A DNA stretch of 64,000 bases from an uncultured Bacteroidota bacterium (GTDB lineage Bacteria; Bacteroidota; Bacteroidia; AKYH767-A; OLB10). The stretch is from contig CAADHD010000033.1 of the NCBI GenBank assembly GCA_900696575.1, positions 1 to 64,000 on the forward strand. Reading direction: 5' to 3'. Positions 8,580 through 18,427 of this stretch are shown piece after piece. A program made the translations under genes and the position numbers. Every line of letters begins with the position of its first letter. Within the stretch, counting starts at the first letter, position 1. Below the pieces are notes generated by a model that was not told where the DNA came from, searched no databases, and worked only from the letters and a program-made list of their open reading frames with translations.

Positions 8580-9302
8580 ATGAAAAAGATTACTATCCTC
8601 ATACTTATAGCGGCTGCTTTCCAGTCCTGCAAAAATGATAAGGACGAACAACTGCAACCGCAGCTTGAATATGTTACTGTAAATCTCACCTTTGATTGTG
8701 ACGGGGCTGCCATAGTTAAAGATCAGTTCAACTACACAAATGCTGCCGGCAACAATTATTCGGTGAGCAGGCTGCAGTTTTATTTGGCTGACTTCACTTT
8801 TCGCAAAACAGACGGAACAGAAGTGAAAAGCGATGAAGTGTTTTTCGTTGACTTTTTTGCCGGCAAAAATCTTAGTTTCAACTTTAGCAAAATTCCAAAA
8901 GGAGATTATGACAGGATAAAATTCTGCATCGGTTTACCTCCATCCCAAAACATTACCGGTGCATTACCCAATACGATTGACAATACGAATATGGTCTGGC
9001 CGGATATGATGGGAGGCGGATATCATTTTCTGAAAATGGAAGGGCAATTTAAATTCTCAGGAAACACGTATGGATATGCTTTGCATCTCGGCAAGAATCC
9101 TCACCTGGTCCGTATTGAATCTTCCAAATCATTTAATCTTTCAGGAAGTTCAGCATCACTTTCCATGAAAATGAACATCAATGAATGGTTCCGCATACCT
9201 CATACGTATGACCTGAATACGGATGGCAACTACACTATGGGCACCGATTCGCTGATGCTGAAGATTGCCGAAAATGGAACCGATGTCTTCACCATTCAAT
9301 AA
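8580..9302 (+). CDS. MbnP-like copper-binding lipoprotein
   Basis: A 240-residue lipoprotein (MKKITILILIAAAFQSC, lipobox AFQSC). The body matches my recollection of the MbnP family: LEYVTVNLTFDCDG near the N terminus, VSRLQFYLADFTF, then NTNMVWPDMMGGGYHFLKMEG and a C-terminal NEWFRIP. In characterised MbnP, a tryptophan is oxidised to kynurenine by the partner diheme enzyme MbnH and contributes to copper binding; W in MVWPDM and W in NEWF are the visible candidates. The next gene, seven bases downstream, encodes a diheme enzyme, which supports the pairing. Located in the outer membrane or periplasm by inference. Confidence 0.8.
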   Translation: MKKITILILIAAAFQSCKNDKDEQLQPQLEYVTVNLTFDCDGAAIVKDQFNYTNAAGNNYSVSRLQFYLADFTFRKTDGTEVKSDEVFFVDFFAGKNLSFNFSKIPKGDYDRIKFCIGLPPSQNITGALPNTIDNTNMVWPDMMGGGYHFLKMEGQFKFSGNTYGYALHLGKNPHLVRIESSKSFNLSGSSASLSMKMNINEWFRIPHTYDLNTDGNYTMGTDSLMLKIAENGTDVFTIQ

Positions 9303-9309
9303 ATCAGGT

Positions 9310-10329
9310 ATGAAACATCCGGCTATTATTTTCGCATTGATCCTTTTTGCGGCCATGATGCTTTTCTTCTCATGCAGTAAAGAGGATGACCATAACGGTG
9401 CAAACTACTCTCCCACCCCTTATTCCATTCAGATTCCACCTCATTTTCCCATTCCTGAAATTCCTGAAAACAATAAAACCACAGTGGAAGGAGTACGCCT
9501 TGGACGCATGCTTTATTATGATAACCTGCTACATCCTTCCGGCAGCATGGCATGTGCCACTTGTCATCTTCAGTCTTTTGGTTTTTGTACGCCCACCAAT
9601 AATGTAATGCCTCATACCAACCTTATTTACAGCAGTAATTTTTTGTGGAATGGAAAAGTTTCGGGTACCCTTGAGGATATCATGAAATTTGAAGTAGAAG
9701 AATTTTTTCAGGCGGATATGAATAAGTTTAAAGACCATTCGCAGTATCCCCGTTTGTTTTATGAAGCATTCGGAAACATAACGCCTACTTCTGAAAATGC
9801 AGCGAAGGCACTTGCACAGTTTTTCAGGGTGATGATTTCCGGTGATTCACGTTTTGATAAAATAATCCGTCATCAAATTGTTCCGACACTCGAAGAAGCA
9901 ACAGGCATGAATCTCTTTTTCACTGAGAAAGGCGATTGTTTTCATTGCCATTCCATGCCTCTTACATCTGATTATCAGATGCACAACATTGGCTTGGATT
10001 CTGTTTTCGTTGGCGTTAATGCCGGGCATTTCAACATCAGTGGTAACGCGGCTGATAAAGGAAAATTCAGGACGCCAACATTAAGAAATGTTGCCTTACA
10101 GTCCTCTTATATGCACGATGGGCGGTTTACTACGTTGGAAGAAGTAATCCAGTTTTATAATTCAGGCGTTAAACCATCGCCTTCACTAGATCCAATCATG
10201 ACTAAACCCGGAAAAGAAAACGGGTTGGGCTTAACTGCATATCAGGTTCAATGCCTTGTTGCTTTCTTGAACACGATGACCGATACGGTGTTTACAAACA
10301 ATCCGCAATTATCTTCACCGTTTCAGTAA
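9310..10329 (+). CDS. Diheme cytochrome c peroxidase/MbnH-like lipoprotein
   Basis: A 339-residue protein with a lipobox (ILFAAMMLFFSC) and two c-type heme motifs, CATCH near residue 77 and CFHCH near residue 205. This is the signature of the bacterial diheme peroxidase/MauG/MbnH superfamily. Family-like segments GRMLYYDNLLHPSG, KGKFRTPTLRNVALQSSYMHDGRF and LVAFLNTMTD are present. The ATG at 9310 is chosen because the signal peptide begins there; an in-frame ATG at 9265 overlaps the upstream gene. Adjacency to an MbnP-like gene suggests it modifies that protein rather than acting as a plain H2O2 scavenger, but a peroxidase role remains possible. Confidence 0.88.
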   Translation: MKHPAIIFALILFAAMMLFFSCSKEDDHNGANYSPTPYSIQIPPHFPIPEIPENNKTTVEGVRLGRMLYYDNLLHPSGSMACATCHLQSFGFCTPTNNVMPHTNLIYSSNFLWNGKVSGTLEDIMKFEVEEFFQADMNKFKDHSQYPRLFYEAFGNITPTSENAAKALAQFFRVMISGDSRFDKIIRHQIVPTLEEATGMNLFFTEKGDCFHCHSMPLTSDYQMHNIGLDSVFVGVNAGHFNISGNAADKGKFRTPTLRNVALQSSYMHDGRFTTLEEVIQFYNSGVKPSPSLDPIMTKPGKENGLGLTAYQVQCLVAFLNTMTDTVFTNNPQLSSPFQ

Positions 10330-10335
10330 ATACAA

Positions 10336-10359
10336 AAACCCCGCCTGAGAGCGAGGTTT
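10336..10359 (-). terminator. Hairpin terminator between diheme gene and dnaK
   Basis: AAACCCCGC (10336-10344) and GCGAGGTTT (10351-10359) form a nine-pair stem with one mismatch and loop CTGAGA. On the minus strand it is followed by TTTTTG, so it best fits termination of dnaK. On the plus strand it lies six bases after the diheme gene's stop but has only a short T-run, so a bidirectional role is possible. Confidence 0.6.
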
Positions 10360-10387
10360 CATCATTGCTGCCTGCTTTGGTACAGCC

Positions 10388-12304
10388 TTACTTTTTCTCG
10401 TCTTTTACTTCTTCAAAATCAACATCGGTTACATTTCCGGTATTTTCAGAATCAGCATTTCCCTGCTGTTGAGCATCGGCAGTAGTTGAAGTGTTTGACT
10501 CCTGAGCTGCTTTATAGATTTCTTCAGAAGCATCTTTCCAGGCAGCATTCATATTTTCCAATGCTTTGTCAATAGCAGCAATGTCGCGTTTTTTATGAGC
10601 ATCTTTCAGTTCAGACAGTGCTTTCTGAATCGGCTCTTTCTTTTCACGCGAAATTTTTTCTCCGAATTCATTCAACTGCTTTTCAGTCTGGAATATGAGA
10701 GAATCAGCCTGATTAATTTTTTCGGCTTCTTCTTTAGCCTTACGGTCTGCTTCGGCATTACGTTCTGCTTCCTCTTTCATACGCTTGATTTCGGCATCAG
10801 ATAAGCCTGAGCTTGCTTCAATTCTGATTTTCTGTTCCTTACCGGTTCCTTTATCTTTTGCAGTTACATGCAGAATGCCATTGGCATCAATATCAAAAGT
10901 AACTTCAATCTGCGGCACTCCGCGCGGAGCAGGAGGAATTCCGTCAAGATGGAAACGCCCGATGGTGCGGTTGTCTTTTGCCATTGGCCTTTCGCCCTGC
11001 AATACATGTATTTCAACCGAAGGCTGGCTGTCGGCTGCCGTTGAGAATGTTTCTGATTTTCTTGTAGGAATGGTGGTATTTGCTTCAATCAGTTTTGTAA
11101 ACACACCGCCAAGCGTTTCGATGCCAAGCGAGAGTGGGGTAACATCAAGAAGCAGTACATCTTTTACCTCACCGGTAAGCACTGCACCCTGAATGGCCGC
11201 TCCAACGGCTACGACTTCATCAGGGTTAACACCTTTTGAAGGAGATCGTCCGAAGAATTTCTCTACTGCCTGCTGGATGGCGGGGATACGGGTTGAACCG
11301 CCCACTAGAATGACTTCATCAATATCAGAAACTTTCAAACCTGATTTTTCTAGTGCAGTACGGCATGGGTCAATGGTGCGCTTAATCAGATCATCCACCA
11401 ACTGTTCAAACTTGGCGCGGGTTAAAGTTTTTACCAGATGCTTCGGAATACCATCGACCGGCATAATGTAAGGCAGGTTAATTTCGGTTTGGGTTGAACT
11501 GCTGAGTTCGATTTTGGCTTTCTCTGCAGCTTCTTTCAAACGTTGTAATGCCATCGGGTCCTTTCGTAAATCAATTCCTTCATCGTTCTTAAACTCATCG
11601 GCAAGCCAGTCAATAATGCGCTGGTCGAAATCATCACCGCCAAGATGAGTATCGCCATCGGTAGCTTTTACTTCAAAAACATTGTCGCCAAGTTCAAGAA
11701 CAGAAACATCATGCGTACCGCCACCGCAGTCGAACACTACAATTTTCATGTCCTTGTGTTTTTTGTCAAGGCCATAAGCTAAAGCTGCAGCTGTAGGTTC
11801 ATTGATAATGCGTAGTACATTTAAACCCGCAATTTCACCGGCTTCCTTAGTAGCCTGTCTTTGTGAATCGTTAAAATAAGCCGGAACGGTAATAACTGCT
11901 TCCGTAACTTCATTGCCGAGATAATCTTCAGCTGTTTTTTTCATCTTTTGAAGAATGGCAGCTGAGATTTCCTGTGGAGTGAAAGTACGGTCATTGATTT
12001 TAACACGCGGGGTGTTGTTATCGCCTTTAATTACTTCATAAGGCATACGCTTCATTTCATTGGTGAGTTCATCAAAACGCCCGCCCATGAACCTCTTAAT
12101 TGAAAAAATAGTGTTTTTGGGGTTGGTGATTGCCTGACGCTTGGCAGGATCTCCTACCTTGCGCTCTCCATTGTTCAGAAATGCAACAATACTGGGAGTA
12201 GTTCTTTTGCCTTCACTGTTGGGAATTACAACAGGGTCGTTGCCTTCCATAACAGCTACACAAGAGTTAGTAGTTCCTAAGTCTATACCTATTACTTTTC
12301 TCAT
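10388..12304 (-). CDS. dnaK: Chaperone DnaK (Hsp70)
   Basis: A 638-residue Hsp70. The ATPase domain (~1-380) starts [21 protein letters not shown] and carries [35 protein letters not shown] and [13 protein letters not shown]. The substrate-binding domain (~385-500) includes [14 protein letters not shown], and a helical lid and an acidic tail ([11 protein letters not shown]) follow. With DnaJ and GrpE it folds and protects cytoplasmic proteins; neither partner gene is in this window. A hairpin terminator follows the gene. The 130-base upstream region has no CIRCE element but has several TGTCA/TGACA words. Confidence 0.98.
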   Translation of the reverse strand: MRKVIGIDLGTTNSCVAVMEGNDPVVIPNSEGKRTTPSIVAFLNNGERKVGDPAKRQAITNPKNTIFSIKRFMGGRFDELTNEMKRMPYEVIKGDNNTPRVKINDRTFTPQEISAAILQKMKKTAEDYLGNEVTEAVITVPAYFNDSQRQATKEAGEIAGLNVLRIINEPTAAALAYGLDKKHKDMKIVVFDCGGGTHDVSVLELGDNVFEVKATDGDTHLGGDDFDQRIIDWLADEFKNDEGIDLRKDPMALQRLKEAAEKAKIELSSSTQTEINLPYIMPVDGIPKHLVKTLTRAKFEQLVDDLIKRTIDPCRTALEKSGLKVSDIDEVILVGGSTRIPAIQQAVEKFFGRSPSKGVNPDEVVAVGAAIQGAVLTGEVKDVLLLDVTPLSLGIETLGGVFTKLIEANTTIPTRKSETFSTAADSQPSVEIHVLQGERPMAKDNRTIGRFHLDGIPPAPRGVPQIEVTFDIDANGILHVTAKDKGTGKEQKIRIEASSGLSDAEIKRMKEEAERNAEADRKAKEEAEKINQADSLIFQTEKQLNEFGEKISREKKEPIQKALSELKDAHKKRDIAAIDKALENMNAAWKDASEEIYKAAQESNTSTTADAQQQGNADSENTGNVTDVDFEEVKDEKK

Positions 12305-12324
12305 AGTTTTAAATGTTTATTTGC

Positions 12325-12414
12325 TGACAGTCAATGAATATGCCAGCGGATTTTAATAGTCAGAATGTCATAAGACTAACTAGGAAGCTTAAGAAAGAAG
12401 TCGAATTAATGACA
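12325..12414 (-). promoter_or_regulatory. dnaK upstream region with repeated TGTCA/TGACA words
   Basis: TGACAGTCA (12325-12333), TGTCA (12366-12370) and TGACA (12410-12414) lie within 110 bases upstream of dnaK; the first is a near-perfect palindrome around one base. No exact TAnnTTTG box and no CIRCE repeat was found. This may mark a heat-shock control site, but the words are short and the evidence is by eye only. Confidence 0.3.
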
Positions 12415-12434
12415 AAAAGACAGCCTTCAGTAGC

Positions 12435-13427
12435 TTATTCAAAACCAAGGTTGCCTGTTATCGGCCCGAAAATGAGTTCAGCCTCGGAAGTAGGATGCAG
12501 GTATTTGTCTCTTACCAGCTTTACGTTTCTTGAGGAGAAAATACCAAGCCCGTTATTGATGTTGGTAAACAAAGGAATTTCCTGGTTGATGCCTGTAGGT
12601 GCTGTGTTTACCTGAATATACTCAGTAAACGCTTTACCGGCAACATGGAAGTAAAATTCAAACTCAACCGCATGTCTTTTAACCGATGGATCGGGTTCTA
12701 ACTGGGAAGCAACGAAAATGAAAAAATCTGAATTTCCAATGGTAAATGCTGAGGATTCGTTTTTAGTTCGCTCAGGAAACTTCCAGTCAAGATATTTCAA
12801 TTTTGTATCGTTGGTAAAAACATTTCTTTCCGTGTAATAAAAACGGATAATCAACTGATAAAGATAACCTTCGGCAAAGGGAGAGTATTCAATGGCATAA
12901 GGAAAGCCAAGCCAGTTTATTTGAGAAGGAAACGGAGTTGGTTTGAGTACGTTCAGGTCATCCACCACCTCGGTCTGCGAAGTAAACACAGTTCCGGTTT
13001 CCATATTGGTAATGCTAAGTTTGTAATGGTATTGCGCGAAAATTTTTTCGCCTTGAGTTCGGTAAATGTAATGTATCATTGAAGCGAACACACCTTCTTC
13101 TTTGGGTTGCACATCGCGTATAAGGTTGATGCTTCTGATAAAGGTTCCGCTGCTGTTGAATTCTTCTAACTTCACATCAAGAATATCAGGGAAATAAATC
13201 GAATCTGCATTTTGAGCCATTGTAAGGGCATTGCCTTCGCCAAGGTAAGCTTTCTGAATGCGTATATATTGCAAACTGTCTGAGGCATTCAGTAATCCAT
13301 AAACTACAGGAATTTCTTTGTAAGGGGCAACAACTTCAAAATCGGTTTTGCATCCATGAATAATAAAAGCAGTTGAAAGTAACAAAGCGGTTAAAAGTTT
13401 CGTTCGAATTGTTGTTAAAAAAGTCAT
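12435..13427 (-). CDS. Putative lipoprotein of unknown function
   Basis: A 330-residue protein with a lipoprotein signal (LLTALLLSTAFIIHGC; Cys ~26) followed by KTDFEVVAPYKEIPVVYGLL. The body is beta-rich with IRIQKAYLGEGNA and a C-terminal DKYLHPTSEAELIFGP. It resembles Bacteroidota-specific lipoproteins in the DUF4249 style, but I am not certain of the family. A full TTG-N19-TACTTTTG promoter precedes it and overlaps the promoter of the divergent gene at 13500. It ends about 130 bases before dnaK and may read into it. Confidence 0.75.
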   Translation of the reverse strand: MTFLTTIRTKLLTALLLSTAFIIHGCKTDFEVVAPYKEIPVVYGLLNASDSLQYIRIQKAYLGEGNALTMAQNADSIYFPDILDVKLEEFNSSGTFIRSINLIRDVQPKEEGVFASMIHYIYRTQGEKIFAQYHYKLSITNMETGTVFTSQTEVVDDLNVLKPTPFPSQINWLGFPYAIEYSPFAEGYLYQLIIRFYYTERNVFTNDTKLKYLDWKFPERTKNESSAFTIGNSDFFIFVASQLEPDPSVKRHAVEFEFYFHVAGKAFTEYIQVNTAPTGINQEIPLFTNINNGLGIFSSRNVKLVRDKYLHPTSEAELIFGPITGNLGFE

Positions 13428-13444
13428 GAGATTAATTAAGCCCC

Positions 13445-13474
13445 CAAAAGTATTTTATCTAATTTTGAAAACAA
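13445..13474 (-). promoter_or_regulatory. Complete -33/-7 promoter for the 13427 lipoprotein gene
   Basis: On the minus strand TTG (13474-13472), a 19-base spacer and TACTTTTG (13452-13445) match TTG-N17-23-TAnnTTTG. The start codon follows 17 bases later. Confidence 0.75.
13460..13467 (+). promoter_or_regulatory. -7 promoter element for the 13500 gene
   Basis: TAATTTTG matches TAnnTTTG and lies 32 bases before the ATG at 13500. It sits inside the spacer of the oppositely directed promoter, so the two genes probably compete for polymerase or share control. No -33 TTG is visible on this strand. Confidence 0.6.
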
Positions 13475-13499
13475 GAATTATGAAAGCAAAATACATTTC

Positions 13500-14678
13500 A
13501 TGAAAAGAATAATCCATTCTTTAGTTTTTGTTTTGATTTTTCAGGACGTCATGTCTCAGGCCATTCCGGAAAAGTTTGACCGCATGGTTATGAGCGAGAA
13601 TTTTGACACTATAAACAGTTACTGGACAACAGCAGCCAACTCTGAAAACCTTTTTTTGGTGCAGGAAGGAGAGTATATATTAAACCGTAAGAGTGTTGCC
13701 TCGCCTTTTGCCGTTATAGCTGAATATAAAAACACTCTGCCTAATTTCAGGATAGTAACCTCCTTGAACCTTGAAAAAGCAAACAGCGAAAACGGCTCGC
13801 TGGGGATCATCATCATGGCTCAGCCCGGGGGTGAAGGCGGATTTCTCGTAGAAATTAATACCTTGAAACAATACAGGGTAAGGCAAATTGCAGGAAGCAC
13901 TTATAAATATCTTACCGGAGATGCTAAAAAAGGCGGATGGGTTACCTCAAAGGATATCAATAATATGAACAGCTACAATTTGATAGATATTCGTGTGTTA
14001 AACAGAAATTATGACTTGTATATTAACAGCATATTCATCATGTCGTTTTCTGAAATTGCCTACAAAACGGGTAACTTCGGATTTATTGTAGGTCCCGGTT
14101 CAAAAGGCCGTGTTGACTTTTTATATTTATTTACCATCGGTGAGCAGCAGGCTTTAGCTCCGGCATCGGATAATGAAACGAAAACTGAAACAGTTAATGC
14201 TTCTGCTACTCCTGATATGATAGAATTGGCAGAATCGATAATTAAGCTGAAAACTCAAATCAATAAACTAACCGAACAGAATGAAGATTTACGTAGATCC
14301 ATTGAAGTAATGAAAAGTGAGGAGTCAGATAAAGCCTCCATGCAAAAAGACTTTGATAAAACTATTAAACAATACCAGGCACAGGCTGCTAAGCATCAGG
14401 CAGCTTACGATTCGCTGTTAAAAGTTAATCAAGCCTTGCTCAGATATAAGGAAATGGTAGCCGGAAATGAAAACTCTGATCTCATAATTTCACTTTCCAA
14501 AAGCCTGAAAACCGAGAAAGAGCTTAACGAAAAATTGAAAAGGGAAAACAAAATGCTTACTGACAGTTTGAATGTTTTAAAGCAACAGAAGAAACCTTCA
14601 GAGATAAAAGATACGCTCAATGAGAGTGCTGATAAGCCGAAGCCAACCGGCAGCTTTTCATTGCCGGTCGAGAACTAA
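13500..14678 (+). CDS. Secreted protein: jelly-roll-like domain plus coiled coil
   Basis: A 392-residue protein with a signal peptide (MKRIIHSLVFVLIFQDVMSQ). Residues ~25-220 resemble a LamG/DUF1080-like beta-sandwich (MSENFDTINSYWTT, VSLNLEK-type strands, LYINSIFIMSFSE, TGNFGFIVGPGSKGRVDFLYLF). Residues ~240-370 are strongly helical and charged, with heptad-like patterns (ELAESIIKLKTQINKLTEQN, LLKVNQALLRYKEM), predicting a long coiled coil. No sorting domain or lipobox is seen, so it is probably periplasmic. Function unknown. Confidence 0.75.
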   Translation: MKRIIHSLVFVLIFQDVMSQAIPEKFDRMVMSENFDTINSYWTTAANSENLFLVQEGEYILNRKSVASPFAVIAEYKNTLPNFRIVTSLNLEKANSENGSLGIIIMAQPGGEGGFLVEINTLKQYRVRQIAGSTYKYLTGDAKKGGWVTSKDINNMNSYNLIDIRVLNRNYDLYINSIFIMSFSEIAYKTGNFGFIVGPGSKGRVDFLYLFTIGEQQALAPASDNETKTETVNASATPDMIELAESIIKLKTQINKLTEQNEDLRRSIEVMKSEESDKASMQKDFDKTIKQYQAQAAKHQAAYDSLLKVNQALLRYKEMVAGNENSDLIISLSKSLKTEKELNEKLKRENKMLTDSLNVLKQQKKPSEIKDTLNESADKPKPTGSFSLPVEN

Positions 14679-14719
14679 AATATTTACTCCCTTATTTTCA
14701 GGTAATTAATTTTAAGCAT

Positions 14720-14753
14720 AGGGAAAACCCTACCCTAATTTAGTAGGGAAAAC
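14720..14753. repeat. Operator-like direct and inverted repeat
   Basis: AGGGAAAAC occurs twice (14720-14728 and 14745-14753), 25 bases apart. Between and overlapping them, CCCTAC (14728-14733) and GTAGGG (14743-14748) form an inverted repeat. The set lies 29-62 bases upstream of a near-consensus -7 box at 14782-14789 (TTTATTTG, one mismatch), which is where an activator would bind. Confidence 0.5.
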
Positions 14754-14846
14754 ACGGTAACACCTGCACCTTTTTTCTATATTTATTTGTCTTCGATAAT
14801 CCACTGATCATGCGTATTAACAGGCTACCCAAGTGCCGGCATACAA

Positions 14847-14863
14847 ATCCGGATATTCCGGAT
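14847..14863. repeat. Short inverted repeat in intergenic region
   Basis: ATCCGGA (14847-14853) and TCCGGAT (14857-14863) are inverted around TAT. In RNA this would be a tight 7-bp hairpin. It is located between the possible promoter at 14782 and the terminator at 14904. Confidence 0.4.
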
Positions 14864-14903
14864 GGTCTTTAGGATTATAATGTTCTTACCAATTAGTCCG
14901 GTT

Positions 14904-14963
14904 TAAGGGGAGAAACAAAAAAATTATCGGTTCTTTTCCAATTATTCTCCCCTTATTTTTTTT
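14904..14963 (+). terminator. Strong rho-independent terminator
   Basis: TAAGGGGAGAA (14904-14914) pairs perfectly with TTCTCCCCTTA (14945-14955) across a 30-base loop, followed by a run of eight T. It reads on the plus strand and overlaps the stop codon of mfd. It is 226 bases beyond the stop at 14678, so it may serve a separate short transcript. Confidence 0.75.
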
Positions 14964-17900
14964 CCTCAACATGCATACTTAACATTTCTTCCAGCAGTTT
15001 TACGGCATTACTCACAGAACTTATTTCATTAACTGCCATTAAGGCAGCATTTTTTTCTTGCTTTAATGAACAACGGTTATCGTTCAATTTTATAAAACTC
15101 AAAAGCTGACTGAATTTTTCTGAATTAAAAAACTCCTGCGAAGACTTTGATGGAAAATAACATTTGAGTAGATTCTTCTTTATCACCACTTTCTCCAACC
15201 CAATTTGCATGGCTAATTTTCTCATCCTTATGGTCTGAATTAGTTCGCTTACCTGTACAGGCAAAGGCCCGAACCGGTCAATTAATGCTGATTTAAAATC
15301 GTGCAATTCAGTTTCGTCTTTAATTTCATCCAGTTGCTTATAAAGTTTAAGTCGCTCATTTGCGCTTTCCACATAGTTTGTCGGAATTAAAATTTCAAGA
15401 TCGGTTTCAATCTGGCAATCGCTTGTTGTGCTGGTACTTTGTTGAGTAAACAACTCTTTAAAATCAGTCTCTTTAAGTTCACGAATGGCTTCGTCAAGAA
15501 TTTTATGATACATCTCAAAGCCTACTTCAGAAATAAACCCGCTTTGCTCACCACCAAGAATGTTACCGGCTCCACGAATATCAAGATCGCGCATAGCAAT
15601 ACGAAAACCACTTCCCAAATCGGAAAACTCCTCAATGGCTTTAAGTCGTTGCCTTGCTTCGGCAGTAAGTACCGACTGAGGTGGAGTAAGAAGATAGCAA
15701 AAGGCTTTTTTATTGGAACGCCCTACCCTGCCCCGCATCTGATGTAAATCGCTTAAGCCATAATTCTGTGCCTGATTGATGATAATGGTATTGGCATTGG
15801 AAATATCAAGACCTGATTCGATAATAGTTGTAGAGATGAGTACATCCGATTCGCCTTCAACAAATGAAAGCATTGATTCTTCCAATTTCTCACCTTCCAT
15901 CTGGCCATGGGCAACGGTTACTCTTGCGCCCGGGCAAAGTTTTCTTATCAGAGCAGCAAGGTCATGCAAATCATTGATCCGGTTATGCACAAAAAAAACT
16001 TGTCCTCCGCGGGCTAATTCATAGCTTACTGCTTCTCTTATAATGTCTTCATTGAATACATGCAACTCGGTTGTAACGGGAAAACGGTTGGGTGGCGGTG
16101 TGTTGATGATGCTCAGATCACGTGCTCCCATCAATGAGAATTGAAGTGTACGGGGAATAGGAGTTGCCGTAAGCGTCAAAGTGTCCACATTCACTTTTAT
16201 CTGTTTGATCTTTTCTTTAGATGTTACTCCGAATTTCTGCTCTTCATCAATGATCAGCAAGCCAAGGCTTTTAAATTCCACATCTTTACTGAGTAGCCGA
16301 TGAGTACCGATGATGATGTCAATCTTTCCATCCTTCAATTGTTTCAATGTTTCTTTCTGTTTTGCAGAAGATTTAAAGCGGTTCAGGTAATCAACAGTAC
16401 AAGGAAAATCCTTTAATCTTTCGCTGAATGTTCTGAAATGTTGCAAAGCAAGAATGGTGGTAGGCACCAGAACAGCCACTTGCTTTCCATCAGCAGCCGC
16501 TTTAAAAGCAGCGCGGATAGCAATTTCTGTTTTCCCGAAACCAACATCACCGCAAATTAACCGGTCCATAGGAGCAGCCGCTTCCATGTCCTTCTTTACA
16601 TCACGCGTTGATTTTAACTGATCAGGAGTATCTTCATAAATAAACGATGCTTCTAATTCGGTTTGAAGATAGCTGTCCGGTGTAAAGCTGAAACCCTTTT
16701 GCGCTTTACGTTTGGCATAAAGTGTAATGAGTTCTTTGGCAATGTCTTTTACTTTCTTTTTTGTTTTCTGCTTTAAGGTTGCCCATGCCGTTGAACCTAA
16801 TTTATTAAGCGATGGTACACTTCCCTCCTTACCTGCATACCGTGCTATCCGGTGAAGGGCATGAATGCTGATATACAATACATCGTTGTCTTTATAAATT
16901 AACCTGATGGCTTCCTGTTCTCGTCCATTCACTATCAATTTTTCTAATCCTCCAAAGCGACCAACGCCATGATCAATATGTGTAACAAAATCGCCCGGCT
17001 TTAAACTATAAAGTTCTTTTAACGACATGGCCTCCGACTCGGTGTACTTCCGTTTCATGCGGTAGCGGTGGTAGCGGTTAAATACCTGATGGTCGGTATA
17101 ACATGCTAACTTTAAGTCATGATCCATAAAGCCCTCATGTACTGAAAGCTGCTGGCTTGAAAAGAGATTCTCAGCAGTTACGGGATTAAGGTTTTCGTAA
17201 ATGGAATACAACCGTTCAACCTGTTTTGCAGAATCGGCTAACAATAACAACAGGTAATTTTTCTTTTTCCATTCGTGAAGATGGCTGAAAAGGAAATCAA
17301 AATTTTTATTGAATGATGGCTGTGGCGCTTGATTAAATTGAACTGTAACACCATCGCCAGTAAAAAAACTACCAAACTGAACTAAAGAATAACTGAGAAT
17401 TTTTTCTTCCAATAAATGCGGCTGCTGAAAGGAAACGCGCTTTTCTTCAAACACAATTTCACTACCGGCAGGAAGCGAATCATGGTCTGTATAAACAGAT
17501 TGCAGGACAGATGGAAGATCAGACGCCCAGATGATGGTATCCTGTGGAAGAAAACTGAAAAGGGAGTCATACTCCTGATATACTTCGCGGTTGCTGAAGT
17601 CAGGAACTATAGTTACAAAGCCGGCAAGCTTTTCAGTAAGTTGCGTTAACGGATTGAAAGTACGTACCGATTCAATAACATCACCATTGAATTCAAGGCG
17701 GTACGGTAATTCATTTCCGAAAGAGAATACATCTGCAATACCTCCTCTGATGGAGTATTGACCGGGTTCATAAACAAAATCGGAAAGCAGAAAACCATGC
17801 GTATCTAAAAACTCACGCAGAAATTCCATACTTAAAGCTTCGCCCTGTTTAACCCGAAAGGTGTTTTTGTCAAGCTGCTGACGGGCCACAACGCTTTCAT

Positions 17901-18285
17901 GAATGGCTGAAGGTGCTGTTACAACAATGGAAGGATTCACACTGCGGCTGATTCTTGCCAACGTTTCTGACCTTGCCAGTACATTATTGCTGTCAATTTC
18001 ACCATGCTTCAAATCGCGTTTAAAAGAAGATGGAAACAGCATTACTTTTTCTTCTCCAACCAGGCTTATTAAGTCGTTGGCGAAGTAGGCTGCTTGTTCA
18101 TAATTGGGAAGTATAGCAAGGGCAAGCCTGCTCCGCTGATAATTGGCAGCCAACAGAAATGCTGGAGCACTGCCGGCTAATCCTTTTAATTGAATGCGTG
18201 TTTTTGTAAGTGAATGAAATTTTGAAAATGCTTCCGTTGCAGCAGGATGCTTTTCAAACTGAATTAAAATTTCTTTGGTGTTCAT
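14953..18285 (-). CDS. mfd: Transcription-repair coupling factor Mfd
   Basis: An 1110-residue ATP-dependent translocase that removes stalled RNA polymerase and recruits UvrA to DNA lesions. The UvrB-like N-terminal region includes [14 protein letters not shown]; the polymerase-interaction domain contains [17 protein letters not shown]. The helicase core has [18 protein letters not shown] (Walker A), [12 protein letters not shown] (DEEQ box), [16 protein letters not shown] and QMRGRVGRS. The C terminus has the TRCF domain. Length matches the family. The ATG at 18285 ([10 protein letters not shown]) is preferred; an in-frame ATG at 18312 would add nine residues. Confidence 0.97.
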   Translation of the reverse strand: MNTKEILIQFEKHPAATEAFSKFHSLTKTRIQLKGLAGSAPAFLLAANYQRSRLALAILPNYEQAAYFANDLISLVGEEKVMLFPSSFKRDLKHGEIDSNNVLARSETLARISRSVNPSIVVTAPSAIHESVVARQQLDKNTFRVKQGEALSMEFLREFLDTHGFLLSDFVYEPGQYSIRGGIADVFSFGNELPYRLEFNGDVIESVRTFNPLTQLTEKLAGFVTIVPDFSNREVYQEYDSLFSFLPQDTIIWASDLPSVLQSVYTDHDSLPAGSEIVFEEKRVSFQQPHLLEEKILSYSLVQFGSFFTGDGVTVQFNQAPQPSFNKNFDFLFSHLHEWKKKNYLLLLLADSAKQVERLYSIYENLNPVTAENLFSSQQLSVHEGFMDHDLKLACYTDHQVFNRYHRYRMKRKYTESEAMSLKELYSLKPGDFVTHIDHGVGRFGGLEKLIVNGREQEAIRLIYKDNDVLYISIHALHRIARYAGKEGSVPSLNKLGSTAWATLKQKTKKKVKDIAKELITLYAKRKAQKGFSFTPDSYLQTELEASFIYEDTPDQLKSTRDVKKDMEAAAPMDRLICGDVGFGKTEIAIRAAFKAAADGKQVAVLVPTTILALQHFRTFSERLKDFPCTVDYLNRFKSSAKQKETLKQLKDGKIDIIIGTHRLLSKDVEFKSLGLLIIDEEQKFGVTSKEKIKQIKVNVDTLTLTATPIPRTLQFSLMGARDLSIINTPPPNRFPVTTELHVFNEDIIREAVSYELARGGQVFFVHNRINDLHDLAALIRKLCPGARVTVAHGQMEGEKLEESMLSFVEGESDVLISTTIIESGLDISNANTIIINQAQNYGLSDLHQMRGRVGRSNKKAFCYLLTPPQSVLTAEARQRLKAIEEFSDLGSGFRIAMRDLDIRGAGNILGGEQSGFISEVGFEMYHKILDEAIRELKETDFKELFTQQSTSTTSDCQIETDLEILIPTNYVESANERLKLYKQLDEIKDETELHDFKSALIDRFGPLPVQVSELIQTIRMRKLAMQIGLEKVVIKKNLLKCYFPSKSSQEFFNSEKFSQLLSFIKLNDNRCSLKQEKNAALMAVNEISSVSNAVKLLEEMLSMHVEEKK

Positions 18286-18329
18286 TAAAATAATAAATGC
18301 CGGAGATGACATTCATTCCGGTATGGTTG

Positions 18330-18337
18330 CAAAGCTA
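18330..18337 (-). promoter_or_regulatory. -7 promoter element of mfd
   Basis: TAGCTTTG on the minus strand matches TAnnTTTG exactly, 17 bases before the ATG at 18312 and 44 before the ATG at 18285. No -33 TTG at the usual spacing. Confidence 0.55.
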
Positions 18338-18427
18338 ACCTGCAGCGATTGATCTTAACCTTAAAACTGAAAATTCATTCATGCTTAAAGGCTTTCTTTT
18401 ATTTTAGCAGCAAATTATTCCATTTTC

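Noticed and set aside
12305-12434. CIRCE (HrcA) operator upstream of dnaK
   Set aside because: No TTAGCACTC-N9-GAGTGCTAA-like sequence is present.
14810-14872. 20-codon ATG frame in the intergenic region before mfd
   Set aside because: No signal, no family features; the region is better explained by RNA or regulatory elements.
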